Positions 1-8,948 of a stretch of DNA of 35,884 nt are shown here, in pieces. Within the stretch, counting starts at the first letter, position 1; each line of letters starts with the position of its first letter. The stretch comes from CAJKWP01 sp050943075. GTDB lineage: Bacteria; Bacillota; Clostridia; Christensenellales; UBA1242. The notes below the pieces were generated by a model that had not been told where the DNA came from, ran no database searches, and worked only from the letters and a program-made list of their open reading frames with translations. A program made the translations under genes and the position numbers. Location of the stretch: contig JBMNOM010000006.1 in assembly GCA_050943075.1 (NCBI GenBank), positions 1 to 35,884 on the forward strand, in the 5' to 3' direction.

Positions 1-81
1 AATAATTACACTTTTTAAAATATACACTTTTAAATAATTGAATTAATAATAAAACAATTTGATAAAATAACTGAATAAAAT

Positions 82-111
82 AAAAAAACAACTTGATTTC
101 AAGTTGTTTTT
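82..111 (-). terminator. Rho-independent terminator of the dnaG-rpoD-zinc ribbon operon
   Basis: A 12-bp inverted repeat (84-95 with 100-111, ACAACTTG core, ATTT loop) lies 14 bases past the stop of the zinc-ribbon gene. On the minus strand it is followed by a T-rich run. It ends the leftward operon. Confidence 0.8.
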
Positions 112-124
112 GTTTTTTTATTGT

Positions 125-823
125 TTATGCTTTGTAAATATATCTTCTGCAATGCTCGCATTCAATCACTGGGATTTCTTTAAACCTTTCAATTGTGGAA
201 AGTGACAATTCCATTTGACATCCACCACAAGCAATGTTCATAAGTGGCACAAAAATTGGAAATTTGTTGTCTTGACGTTTTGCTTTATATTTTGCAATGA
301 TGTCTTTATCAAGGCCTTTTTCCAAGCCAGCAAGTTCTTTCTTAAGTTCTTCAATTTTTGGGTTAACCAAAGCTTCTTCTTTTTCAAAAGCCTCTTTGTT
401 TTTTGCAAACTCTTCACGCGCTGCGTGGTAGGCTTTCTTTTCTCTTTCAAAATCTGTTAAAACAATGTTAATTGATTTTGCAAGATATGAAAGCTTGTTT
501 TCCAAAATTGAAATGTTGCTTGCCATATCAGAAAGTGCTGTTTGAAAATTTTCCAAATCAAGTGCGGTTAAATCTTCGTAATTTGTTTTTGACATAACAG
601 ATAATTTTGCAATGTTTTGTTCAAGCAATTTTTTCAAATTGTTAAACTCATTTGTTAAATCACCTGCTTGTTTTTCAAGTTGAATTGATTTTTGTTGTGA
701 AACTTTTGCAATTTGAATTGCTTTGTTTAACAATTTTTTGCTTTCGCATTCTTCAAGTTGTCTTTCAAGTTTGTAAACTTCAAAATCTCTTGTCTGATAT
801 TTCAGTAAATTGTCTATGTTCAT
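125..823 (-). CDS. Coiled-coil protein with C-terminal C4 zinc ribbon (COG1579 type)
   Basis: The 232-residue protein is almost entirely charged helical coiled coil (residues about 10-185). It ends in a zinc ribbon with two CxxC pairs: CGGC at about 199-202 and CEHC at about 221-224. This architecture matches the COG1579 family, predicted nucleic-acid-binding proteins of unknown exact role. A homologue following rpoD is a common arrangement in Clostridia. It is the last gene of the dnaG-rpoD operon, starting 27 bases after the rpoD stop with an AAAAAGGAG ribosome binding site, and a strong terminator follows. The family call is good; no biochemical function can be read from the sequence. Confidence 0.85.
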   Translation of the reverse strand: MNIDNLLKYQTRDFEVYKLERQLEECESKKLLNKAIQIAKVSQQKSIQLEKQAGDLTNEFNNLKKLLEQNIAKLSVMSKTNYEDLTALDLENFQTALSDMASNISILENKLSYLAKSINIVLTDFEREKKAYHAAREEFAKNKEAFEKEEALVNPKIEELKKELAGLEKGLDKDIIAKYKAKRQDNKFPIFVPLMNIACGGCQMELSLSTIERFKEIPVIECEHCRRYIYKA

Positions 824-850
824 GTTATCTCCTTTTTAACAGTGCACTTG

Positions 851-1906
851 TTAATCCATAAAGTCAACAAGTTTTTTGCTTCTGTTTGGGTGTCTTAATT
901 TTCTTAAAGCTTTTGCTTCAATTTGTCTAATTCTTTCACGAGTCACGTTAAATTCTTTACCAACTTCTTCCAAAGTTCTTGGATGAGAGTCGTCAAGTCC
1001 ATAACGCAATCTAATAACTTTTTGTTCTCTTGGTGTTAAAGTGTCAATCACTGCCATTAGTTGTTCCTTAAGCAAGTTTTGTGTTGCAACTTCAACAGGA
1101 GAACGAATTGTTTCGTCTTCAATGAAATCTGCAATTTTTGAGTCGTCTTCTTCACCAACTGGGTTTTCAAGTGAAATTGGGTCTTGAGCAATTTTTTGAA
1201 TTTCTTCAACTTTTTCAATTGAAAGTTCCATAAATTCTGCAATTTCTTCAACAGATGGATCTCTGCCAAGTTTTTGAAGGAGTTGACGTGTTGCTCTTGT
1301 TAATTTGTGAATTGTTTCCACCATGTGAACAGGAATTCTAATTGTTCTGGCTTGGTCTGCCATTGCTCTTGTGATGGATTGTCTAATCCACCATGTTGCG
1401 TAAGTTGAAAACCTAAACCCTTTTGTGTGGTCAAATTTTTCAACTGCTTTCAAAAGCCCAAGGTTTCCTTCTTGAATGAGGTCCAAAAATTGCATTGATG
1501 TTCTGCCAACATATCTTTTTGCAATGCTAACAACCAAACGCAAATTGGCTTCAGAAAGTTTTGCTTTGGCATATTCATCACCTTCAATCATTCTTTTTGC
1601 AAGCACAATTTCTTCTTCACTTGACAAAAGTGGCACTTTGCCAATGTCTTTCAAATACATTTTAACTGGGTCGTCCACGTTAACTTCGGCAATAATTGTG
1701 GAAATTTCGTTATTGTCTGTTTTTGGTTCTTCAGCGCGGATGATTTTAACGCCATTTTTTTCAAGTTCGCTAATCACATATTCAATTTCTTCCGCAGTTG
1801 ATTCATACTTCAAAAGTTTGAAGTATATATCTTCTTCGTTTAAAGAACCTTTTTTTGTTCCAATGCTTAAAAATTTAACAAGTTCAAGCTCGATTTTTTC
1901 TCTCAC
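851..1906 (-). CDS. rpoD: Primary RNA polymerase sigma factor RpoD (SigA)
   Basis: Housekeeping sigma-70 factor that directs RNA polymerase to -35/-10 promoters. The 351-residue protein shows region 1.2 (DPVKMYLKDIG), region 2 with the core-binding and -10-melting helices (FSTYATWWIRQSITRAM), region 3, and region 4.2 helix-turn-helix (EVGKEFNVTRERIRQIEAKA) near the end. Length fits the short Gram-positive SigA group without a large region 1.1 insert. The start is GTG at 1906, one base after the dnaG stop, with GGAGG inside the end of dnaG, so translation is probably coupled. The promoters I find in this window (TTGACA/TATAAT type, 16-18 bp spacing) fit a standard SigA. Confidence 0.97.
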   Translation of the reverse strand: MREKIELELVKFLSIGTKKGSLNEEDIYFKLLKYESTAEEIEYVISELEKNGVKIIRAEEPKTDNNEISTIIAEVNVDDPVKMYLKDIGKVPLLSSEEEIVLAKRMIEGDEYAKAKLSEANLRLVVSIAKRYVGRTSMQFLDLIQEGNLGLLKAVEKFDHTKGFRFSTYATWWIRQSITRAMADQARTIRIPVHMVETIHKLTRATRQLLQKLGRDPSVEEIAEFMELSIEKVEEIQKIAQDPISLENPVGEEDDSKIADFIEDETIRSPVEVATQNLLKEQLMAVIDTLTPREQKVIRLRYGLDDSHPRTLEEVGKEFNVTRERIRQIEAKALRKLRHPNRSKKLVDFMD

Positions 1907-1907
1907 T

Positions 1908-3701
1908 TTAATCCTCCAATCTCTTACTCTTTAGTTGTTTTGCAATATTAGAAATTTCCAAAGCAATTTGCTTCCTTTCAATTTCACTTGTGGAATTTCT
2001 GTATTCTTCACTTAATTTTTGTTGTCTTTCTTTTAATTTGTCTTGGAAGTAAACCCATAAACTATCATCAAAGTATTGTTTTGCATTATTGCCAATATCA
2101 TCAAAATTATAATAAATAACTTCTTTTAATGATTGGCTTGAGTCAATGTCAAACACGTTGTATAAATCGCTTATAATCACTTCTTTGCCACTCTTGCGCT
2201 GCTCAATCACATAATTAAACACACTTTTAAACAATGGGTTTTTAAAAAACTCTTCTGTTAAGTGTTTGCTTTCTGCATAAGGTTTTTTGTGAATCACGCT
2301 TGCAAGCACAAATTTTGTTGCTTTTGAAATTGCGTTGTCAGAAGCGTCAAACTCTGGCTTTTCAATTTTTTTTGTTTCAGTTTTTGTTGCAACTGATGTT
2401 TGTGACATATCTCGTCTTAACACATCAATTGGCACGCCGCTTAAGTTTCTAATTTTTTCAAGATAAACTTGCTTTTGAGAAAAAGTTTGCAAAGAATTCA
2501 AAATGTCAATTGCCACTTTTAAAAACTTGGCTTTTTCGTCTGGTTTTTCCATGTCGAATTTGGCTGCGTTAACTTCAAGTTTATATTCAATTACGCTTTT
2601 TGCGTTGTCAATTAACTCTTGCATTTTTTCTTTGCCAAATTGTTTTATGTAATCATCTGGGTCAACCCCTGCTGGAAGCGCAACAACTCTAACATTAAAA
2701 TCAAATTCAGAAAGTGTTTCAATGCTTTTCATTGTTGCCATTGTGCCAGCGGTGTCGCCGTCAAAACACAAAACAACTTCGTTGCAAAAGCGGCTAAGCT
2801 CACGCGCATGTTCTTTTGTTAATGCTGTTCCCATGCAAGCAACTGCTGTTGTAAAGCCAGATTGGTGCATGGCAATAACGTCAATTTGCCCTTCAACAAC
2901 AATAATTTGTTTCAAAGAACCTTGTTGCTTTTCTTTCTTTAAGTGGTTAATGCCAAAAATAGCTTTGCTTTTGTTAAACATAACAGTTTGAAAAGTGTTT
3001 TTGTATTTAGCAAAATCAGATTGTTTTAAAATTCTTGCACTAAACCCAACAACTTCTTCACTTGTGTTAAAGATTGGAAAAGTTAATCTTTCGCCAACAA
3101 AGTCGTAAACATTGTTTCCTGTTTCGCCAAATTCCACAACACCTGCTTCTTTCATTTCATCATAAGTGAAACCCTTAGACTTTAAAAAAGCAGGAAGATC
3201 GTTCCAGTCTTTTGAAAAACCAATTTCAAATTTCTTAATGCTTTCGTTTGAAATGTCGCGTTTTTTCAAATAATTAATTGCTGGGTTATTTGGCACATTT
3301 GCAAGGTTTTGTTTATACCTTTCGTTTGTTAGACGCAAAATTTCTTTTGATTTTGTTTTCTTTTGTTTTAATTCAAAAATTTCTTTGTCGTTTGAAAATG
3401 AAGGCAATTCCATTTTAACGCTGTCGGCAAGAATTTGCACAGCGTCAAGAAAGTCCACACTTTCAAAAGTTTGAACAAATTTAATCACATCTCCACTTTC
3501 TTTGCAACCAAAGCAGTGGTAATATTGCTCATATTCATTCACCGCAAATGACGGTGTTTTTTCATGATGAAAAGGGCAACAACTCCAATAAGTCTTGCCT
3601 TTTCTTTCCAATTTTATGTATTTTGATAAAACAGAAACAATATCGCATTTGGCTTTAAGTTTTTCAAGCCAATCGGAGTTTATGCCCGTATTATTATTCA
3701 C
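1908..3701 (-). CDS. dnaG: DNA primase DnaG
   Basis: Synthesises RNA primers at the replication fork. The 597-residue protein has the N-terminal CHC2 zinc finger (C42, H45, C63, C66 within CPFH and CFGC), the RNA polymerase domain, and a TOPRIM core with the invariant Glu in VVEGQIDVIAMHQ and the DGD motif in LCFDGDTAG. A helical C-terminal region for helicase contact follows. Length is normal for bacterial DnaG. The start is GTG at 3701 with GGAG eight bases upstream. It is first in the dnaG-rpoD-zinc ribbon operon, a reduced form of the macromolecular synthesis operon without rpsU. A long AT-rich leader lies upstream. Confidence 0.97.
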   Translation of the reverse strand: MNNNTGINSDWLEKLKAKCDIVSVLSKYIKLERKGKTYWSCCPFHHEKTPSFAVNEYEQYYHCFGCKESGDVIKFVQTFESVDFLDAVQILADSVKMELPSFSNDKEIFELKQKKTKSKEILRLTNERYKQNLANVPNNPAINYLKKRDISNESIKKFEIGFSKDWNDLPAFLKSKGFTYDEMKEAGVVEFGETGNNVYDFVGERLTFPIFNTSEEVVGFSARILKQSDFAKYKNTFQTVMFNKSKAIFGINHLKKEKQQGSLKQIIVVEGQIDVIAMHQSGFTTAVACMGTALTKEHARELSRFCNEVVLCFDGDTAGTMATMKSIETLSEFDFNVRVVALPAGVDPDDYIKQFGKEKMQELIDNAKSVIEYKLEVNAAKFDMEKPDEKAKFLKVAIDILNSLQTFSQKQVYLEKIRNLSGVPIDVLRRDMSQTSVATKTETKKIEKPEFDASDNAISKATKFVLASVIHKKPYAESKHLTEEFFKNPLFKSVFNYVIEQRKSGKEVIISDLYNVFDIDSSQSLKEVIYYNFDDIGNNAKQYFDDSLWVYFQDKLKERQQKLSEEYRNSTSEIERKQIALEISNIAKQLKSKRLED

Positions 3702-3969
3702 TTAACAAGCTCCAAACAAAATTTTACCTTTCAAAATATATTTTCGACACACAAACCGCCAATTCCTTTATTTTTTTGAAAATATTTTTATTTTTGATAG
3801 AAAATGCCTAAAACATATACAAAACGCTGAAAAACAAGCAAATTTTGTGTTTGAAACTTCACTTTAAAAATATAAATAAATTAAGCCCAAAACAAACTTG
3901 AATTTTAACTTTTTTATTTAATTTTATTAAATTTTTTAGTTAAAAATTTAAACAAAAAATATATAAAAT

Positions 3970-4056
3970 AAAGTGTAAGATAAATGTAAAGGCGGGGTGC
4001 ATTTCAGCACCCCGCCCTACATCGTAAGGAATGGCAATTGCCAATCTTTACACTTT
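3970..4056. repeat. Structured 87-bp element with terminal inverted repeats and a GC-rich hairpin
   Basis: The ends are inverted repeats: AAAGTGTAAGAT at 3970-3981 and ATCTTTACACTTT at 4044-4056, with one bulged base. Inside is a perfect 10-bp GC hairpin (GGCGGGGTGC at 3991-4000, ATTTCA loop, GCACCCCGCC at 4007-4016), extended by ATGTA/TACAT. A 12-bp palindrome, TGGCAATTGCCA, lies at 4032-4043. The whole can fold as a three-way junction. GC content far exceeds the surrounding DNA and no T-run follows the stem, so it is not an ordinary terminator. It could be a MITE-like repeat, a structured RNA or a protein-binding site. The rest of the 3702-4147 gap is AT-rich dnaG leader and the tkt terminator. 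Confidence 0.6.
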
Positions 4057-4109
4057 TAATATGTGCAAGTTGTTTTTTAATATACATAAAATTAAAATTT
4101 TTTTCAAAA

Positions 4110-4137
4110 TTAAAAAAAAACCTAATGAAAGGCTTTT
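4110..4137 (-). terminator. Terminator downstream of transketolase
   Basis: On the minus strand, 10 bases after the tkt stop, AAAGCCT pairs with AGGTTTT (one G-T pair) around a six-base loop, followed by nine T residues. Confidence 0.7.
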
Positions 4138-4147
4138 TGTTTTTTTG

Positions 4148-6121
4148 TTATTTACTTTCTTTGTTGCAGTTTTGTTTAACAACTTCTTTTGCGTATTTTG
4201 CAAGTTCTTTTGCTGTAAAGCCAAGTTTTTTTGCAACATCTTGCCCTTTTCCACTTAAACCAAATGTTTCAAGGCCAAAAATGTTTTTAGTGATTCTATA
4301 CCAATAGTTATCGTTTGAAGCTTCAACTGCAATTAAACATGTGTTATTTTTCAAAAGTGAGCTTTTGTATGATGTTTTTTGCCCATTGAAAACAGAAGTG
4401 CTTGGAACAGAAATAATGTTTGCAAAAATGTTTTCTTTTTCAAGCAATTTGCTTGCTTCCAAACACATTGAAACTTCACTGCCACTTGCCACAAAAGTGA
4501 TTTTTGCGTTTGCGTTATGTGTGTGAAGATATGCCCCTCTTTCAATTTCTGCGTTATATTCTTTGTTAATCACTGGCAAATTTTGCCTTGAAAGCACAAA
4601 AGCTGCTGGTTTTTGTGTTTTAAGTGCAACGTTATAGCAAGCAACAAGTTCAACTGGGTCTGCTGGGCGGAAAACATTAAGGTCTGGAATAAGTCTTAAT
4701 TGCCCAAGTTGTTCAATTGGTTGATGAGTTGGGCCATCTTCTCCAATGAAAATGCTGTCGTGTGTGAAATAATACCAAACTGGCAATTTCATCATTGCAC
4801 TAAGCCTTATTGCAGGCATCATATATTGTGAAAATGCCAAAAAAGTTGAATTGAAACTTCTTGTTAAATTGAAAAGTGAAATTCCGTTGCAAACTGCGCC
4901 CATTGCGTGTTCTCTGACCCCAAAAAAGATGTTTCTTGCGGAAAAATCTGTTGTTGTTATGTCTTTGCCTTTTTCAATGTAAACTTTTGTGCTGGATGCT
5001 AAATCTGCACTTCCACCAATCATGCTTGGAATTTTGTTTGCAATTTCGTTAAAGATTTTTTTGTTTGCATCTCTGCCGCTGATATTGTCAACATCTTGAA
5101 ACATTTTTAAAGTTTTTTCAACTTGAATTTTTGGCTCTAATTCATAGTTTGCAAGTTGTTTGTAAAGTTCTGGATGTGTGTTTTGATAAATGAACAAATT
5201 CTTTTTCCATTCTTCAAACTTTTCGTTGTTTTTAATTGTGCTTTGACGGCAAAATTTTAAAACAGCATTTGGAATGAACATACTTGTTGTTATTCCAAGT
5301 TTTTTCTTCAAATCTTCAAATTCTTCTTTTGAAAGTGGCACACCATGAATTTCTTTGGTGTCTTCTTTTGCACTGCCAAAACCAATTTTTGTTCTGAAAA
5401 TAATCATGCTTGGTTTTTGTTTTTCTTTTTTGGCTTTACCAATTGCTTTTGTCACTTGTTTATAGTCGTTGCCATTTGAAACATAAATCACATTAAAGCC
5501 CATTGCAGCATATTTTTTGCCTACATCTTCCAAATTGGCATTTTCAAGTTTGCCATCTATGGTGATTTTGTTGTAATCGTAAAGCATAATTAAGTTATTA
5601 AGTTTTAAACTGCCCGCCAAGCTTAATGCTTCTTGTGCAACACCTTCCATTAAGCAACCATCACCCATAAAGCAATACACTTTGTTGTCAAAAATTTGTC
5701 CCTTTTGCACGTTGAAAAGTTTTTTGTAGTGTTGCATGGAAATTGCAAGCCCAACACTCATTGCAACGCCCTGACCAAGTGGCCCAGTTGTTGCATCAAT
5801 GCCTTTAATTGCGTCAAATTCTGGGTGTCCTGCGGCCACAGAGCCAACTTGCCTGAAGTTTTCAAGTTGTTCAAGCGAAACATCAAAACCAAAAGCATAC
5901 AAAATTGTGTAATAAAGCGCGCTGGCGTGCCCAGCTGACAAAACAAACCTATCTCGGTTTATGTTTTGAGCACTAACATCAAATTTTAAATGGTCTTTAA
6001 AAAGTGCATACAAAATTGTTGCCCCACCAAGAGCAACGCCTGTGTGTCCACTGTTTGCTTTCATAATAATTTCTGATGAAATTGCTTTAATGTAGTTAAG
6101 CGATTTAGAATTTAGATCCAT
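4148..6121 (-). CDS. tkt: Transketolase
   Basis: Thiamine-diphosphate enzyme that moves two-carbon units in the non-oxidative pentose phosphate pathway. The 657-residue length is typical. Visible motifs are the N-terminal NSGHTGVALGG, the TPP/Mg motif beginning GDGCLMEGVAQEALSLAG, and the central domain FGVREHAMGAVCNG and HDSIFIGEDGPTHQPIEQL with the conserved His and Glu. The start is taken as ATG 6121, seven bases after GAGG, rather than the in-frame TTG at 6127. The gene overlaps the end of the upstream shikimate-kinase-like gene by 17 bases, implying co-translation. Together with the enolase and pyruvate formate-lyase genes in this window it indicates a fermentative sugar metabolism. Confidence 0.96.
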   Translation of the reverse strand: MDLNSKSLNYIKAISSEIIMKANSGHTGVALGGATILYALFKDHLKFDVSAQNINRDRFVLSAGHASALYYTILYAFGFDVSLEQLENFRQVGSVAAGHPEFDAIKGIDATTGPLGQGVAMSVGLAISMQHYKKLFNVQKGQIFDNKVYCFMGDGCLMEGVAQEALSLAGSLKLNNLIMLYDYNKITIDGKLENANLEDVGKKYAAMGFNVIYVSNGNDYKQVTKAIGKAKKEKQKPSMIIFRTKIGFGSAKEDTKEIHGVPLSKEEFEDLKKKLGITTSMFIPNAVLKFCRQSTIKNNEKFEEWKKNLFIYQNTHPELYKQLANYELEPKIQVEKTLKMFQDVDNISGRDANKKIFNEIANKIPSMIGGSADLASSTKVYIEKGKDITTTDFSARNIFFGVREHAMGAVCNGISLFNLTRSFNSTFLAFSQYMMPAIRLSAMMKLPVWYYFTHDSIFIGEDGPTHQPIEQLGQLRLIPDLNVFRPADPVELVACYNVALKTQKPAAFVLSRQNLPVINKEYNAEIERGAYLHTHNANAKITFVASGSEVSMCLEASKLLEKENIFANIISVPSTSVFNGQKTSYKSSLLKNNTCLIAVEASNDNYWYRITKNIFGLETFGLSGKGQDVAKKLGFTAKELAKYAKEVVKQNCNKESK

Positions 6122-6599
6122 TAACAACCTCTTTTAATTTTGCAATAATTTTTAAAGCAGCCTTTTCTTCATTAGTGTTTGTTAAATTAATTGTAAAATT
6201 ACAATTTTCTTTTAAACTTTTATCTCTTGCTTCAAACGCCATTATGTTAAGGGAATCAACTTCGTTTTCTTCTTTTAAGTTGTTTTTTGAAAATCTTAAA
6301 TAAAAACTGATTGAAACCGGTTTAAAAAAAACATAATTTTGACGATATGTAAACAAGTCGTAATTTGACACAATAATTGTGTTTTCAAAACTTGCGGCGC
6401 TTTGAATTGTTTTCTTTTCAAGGTTCAAAAAATAATCCAAACCGCATTTTTCAATAATATTTTCCCTGTCTGCAAGTTCAAAAGCAATTAATTCTTTTAA
6501 ATCAAGCAAAAACATATCAAGCTTTTCACTTAATATTTTAGTCACTTTACGATTAAAATTGTCGTTTAACCCGCAGATTAGTATTAAACTTTTATTCAC
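6105..6599 (-). CDS. Shikimate-kinase-like protein with a degenerate P-loop
   Basis: The 164-residue protein starts with a hydrophobic strand and a Gly-rich turn exactly where a P-loop should be. The Walker A residues are gone, however: the sequence from G10 is GLNDNFNRK, lacking the second Gly and the Lys-Ser/Thr. The C-terminal part (ARDKSLKENCNFTINL, then a helix) resembles the lid and adenine-binding end of shikimate or gluconate kinases. It is therefore a kinase-fold protein that probably does not bind ATP normally. It precedes tkt and overlaps it by 17 bases, so it may be a partner or regulator of that step. The fold assignment is inference from pattern; the function is unknown. Confidence 0.6.
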   Translation of the reverse strand: MNKSLILICGLNDNFNRKVTKILSEKLDMFLLDLKELIAFELADRENIIEKCGLDYFLNLEKKTIQSAASFENTIIVSNYDLFTYRQNYVFFKPVSISFYLRFSKNNLKEENEVDSLNIMAFEARDKSLKENCNFTINLTNTNEEKAALKIIAKLKEVVNGSKF

Positions 6600-6777
6600 A
6601 AATTAAGTTTAACACAAAGAATTGTAAAATGCCAATATTTTAAAATAAAAAAATTATATTTGAAAAAATGAAAAATGTTTGATTTTTTCTAACTTTAATT
6701 TGATTTTAATGAATGAAAAAAAGGTGTTTTTTTGTATTATTTTTTAAATAAAAATTTGTTTTTTTATTATTTTTTAA

Positions 6778-7911
6778 TTAATTTTTTTTTAATTTTTTTT
6801 TAATTTTTTTGTAATCCACAATAAAAACAAAGTAAAATGCCACAATGCAACCAAACAAATAAATTTGCCAAACTTCAATGATAACAACAGTTTGATTATC
6901 CGCAAAAACATTAATTTTGCTTGCGGAGTTTATTCCAATTACAACATTTCCATTTTGATCTGTGCGATAAATTTTGGTTTGAACATTGCCAAGTGTTTCC
7001 AGCGTTTTTTCTGTTGGATGTTTGTATGAATTGCCTTTTCCAACACTAATTACACTGATTTTTGGTTGAAGCAAATTTATGAACTGTGTGTTTGATGAAG
7101 TTGAACTGCCGTGGTGTCCAACTTTTAAAATGTCCACATTAGACAATTTTACACTGTGATTATTTATTCCTTCCTTTTCCACAAGTGCTTCAGCGTCCCC
7201 TGTGAAAACAGCTTTAACATTAAAAACTGAAAACAAAATAATTGGAGAATAATTGTTTTCGTTTGTATATGTAAGAGATTTTGGTGTTAAAAACTCAAAA
7301 GTAAAATCTTGGCTTGAAATTGTTGGCAAATTAAGAGATGAAAACATTATTGTTTGCATGCCAACTTCAGCATTTTGTTTTGCAATTAAGGTTCCAAATG
7401 TCAGGCTGTTAAAAATGTTTTTTTCTGGAATTATTGTTCCGCCAAGTTCTTCTTGCTGCGCTTCTGCAACTGAATATACATTTGGCCTGTAAAAATTTTT
7501 AACTTCATATTCATCAAAAATCATTGCACTTCCGCCAATGTGATCGTCATGCGGATGAGTGATTATAAAATAATCAATTACTTTGCTTTGTTTTAAAACA
7601 TTTTTATTTAAATATTCTTTTAATTGTTCTTTGGAGTCTTTTGTGCCGCTGTCAATTAACATTGTTTTGCCATTGGGAAGTGAAATTGCAGTGGCATCGC
7701 CCTGCCCAACATCAACAAAGTGAATGATGCTTTGGCTTTGAAAAACCTTGTCGTAATTGCCTTGGTCGAAGTTGTTAATTTTTTTGTAAATTGTGTCTGA
7801 AAATAAAAACAAACTTGAAAAACTGACAACAAAAATTAAGAATATTGCAATCTTAATTTTCATTGATTTACTTTTCAAGTTCTTGTTTGTCTTTTTTCCT
7901 TTTGTTTGCAA
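6778..7911 (-). CDS. Membrane-anchored ComEC-type metallo-beta-lactamase-fold hydrolase
   Basis: The 377-residue protein has an N-terminal membrane segment (residues about 17-37), then an MBL domain like the C-terminal part of the competence protein ComEC. Visible motifs are FVDVGQGDATAISLPNG, the metal-binding THPHDDHIGG, VFTGDAE and VGHHGSSTS. A second membrane segment lies near the C-terminus (about 345-365), followed by a Lys-rich tail; such a C-terminal anchor is unusual. Family members are usually extracytoplasmic nucleases or phosphodiesterases. The large ComEC channel domain is absent, so this is not a DNA-uptake channel. The start is TTG 7911, seven bases after AAGGA; an ATG at 7863 has no ribosome binding site. 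Confidence 0.8.
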   Translation of the reverse strand: MQTKGKKTNKNLKSKSMKIKIAIFLIFVVSFSSLFLFSDTIYKKINNFDQGNYDKVFQSQSIIHFVDVGQGDATAISLPNGKTMLIDSGTKDSKEQLKEYLNKNVLKQSKVIDYFIITHPHDDHIGGSAMIFDEYEVKNFYRPNVYSVAEAQQEELGGTIIPEKNIFNSLTFGTLIAKQNAEVGMQTIMFSSLNLPTISSQDFTFEFLTPKSLTYTNENNYSPIILFSVFNVKAVFTGDAEALVEKEGINNHSVKLSNVDILKVGHHGSSTSSNTQFINLLQPKISVISVGKGNSYKHPTEKTLETLGNVQTKIYRTDQNGNVVIGINSASKINVFADNQTVVIIEVWQIYLFGCIVAFYFVFIVDYKKIKKKLKKN

Positions 7912-7939
7912 AAGCCAATCCTTTTTAAATTAATTATAT

Positions 7940-8779
7940 TTAAAATTTATTGTTTTCGTTAATAAATTTTTTAAATTTTCTTTTTGAAAGTTTTTTCTTT
8001 TTAAAAAGTTCTTTAATGTTGTCAATTTGTTCAAGTGCTGCTTTATAGCCCTCTTCCACCATTTCTTCATAGCCATCTTTTTTGCTTGCTTTAAAGCGCT
8101 TGGTGTCTGGTTTAATTAAAACATCGGCATAAATGTAGCCTTTAACAACATTGCTTTTCATTAAAATCCTGATTGAACAGGCCAAAATGTCAACAACTTT
8201 TGTGCTGTCTGTGCCATAAGTGCGAGATGGATTAATGTCAATTGCAACAACATAATCGCAATTGTGAAGTTTTAAAACATTGCTTGGCAAAGTGTTTGTT
8301 AAACCACCATCGCTTAAAATTTTGTCTTCAAAAATAACTGGCGCAAAAATGCCAGGAACAGCACAACTGCCCGCAACTGCTTTTGCCAAATTGCCTTGGC
8401 TTATGTGAAGCTCTTCTGTTGTTTTCATGTCAACTGTAACAGCATAAAACTCTTTTTTTAGGTCTTTTATGTCGATGTCGCCAAGTTCTCTAATTATAAC
8501 ATTTTCAAGCCCTTCGGTTTTTGATGGCATGAAAATGAGTTTGCTTGAGCGAATTTCTTTTTCCTTAACGTTTTTTCCAATTTCGTAAAGTTGGTCTGCA
8601 GTGTAGCCTGCGCAATAAAAAGCGCCCACCAAACTTCCAACGCTTGTGCCTGCAACTGCATCAAATTCAATTCCATGTTCTTCAAAAGCTTTAAGTGCAC
8701 CAATGTGGGCAAAACCTCTTGTTCCGCCACCGCCAAGCGCAAGCCCAATTTTTACTTTTTTCTTTTTAAAAAACAGCAT
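7940..8779 (-). CDS. Patatin-like phospholipase (RssA/YchK family)
   Basis: Serine acyl hydrolase of the patatin family, 279 residues. The oxyanion hole is LALGGGGTRGFAH (about 13-25), the nucleophile elbow is GTSVG (about 44-48) with Ser as nucleophile, and the dyad Asp lies in DGGLTN (about 156-161). The size and the GGGxRG pattern fit bacterial RssA-like proteins acting on membrane lipids at the cytoplasmic face. A Lys-rich C-terminus (KKKKLSKRKFKKF) could bind membrane. It begins after AAAAGGACAAGAA and ends 28 bases before the MBL gene, so the two probably form one leftward unit. Confidence 0.9.
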   Translation of the reverse strand: MLFFKKKKVKIGLALGGGGTRGFAHIGALKAFEEHGIEFDAVAGTSVGSLVGAFYCAGYTADQLYEIGKNVKEKEIRSSKLIFMPSKTEGLENVIIRELGDIDIKDLKKEFYAVTVDMKTTEELHISQGNLAKAVAGSCAVPGIFAPVIFEDKILSDGGLTNTLPSNVLKLHNCDYVVAIDINPSRTYGTDSTKVVDILACSIRILMKSNVVKGYIYADVLIKPDTKRFKASKKDGYEEMVEEGYKAALEQIDNIKELFKKKKLSKRKFKKFINENNKF

Positions 8780-8914
8780 TTTCTTGTCCTTTTGTGTTTT
8801 TGTTTAATCTACTTTTATTATATTATCATATTTTTAAAGAAATATCTAATGTATCTAAATATCATTACATCATTTTAATCAATTTTTTTTCTTAAAGGCA
8901 AATTTTGACACAAT

Positions 8915-8941
8915 AAAACCTGCGTTTTAATGCAGGTTTTT
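8915..8941 (-). terminator. Terminator after the acidic coiled-coil gene
   Basis: AAAACCTGC (8915-8923) pairs with GCAGGTTTT (8932-8940) around an eight-base loop, eight bases past the stop at 8949. The T-run on the minus strand is short (TTTT). Confidence 0.6.
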
Positions 8942-8948
8942 ATGTTAA

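Noticed and set aside
3991..4016. GC-rich hairpin as a Rho-independent terminator
   Set aside because: No T-run on either side, and tkt already has a better terminator at 4110-4137.
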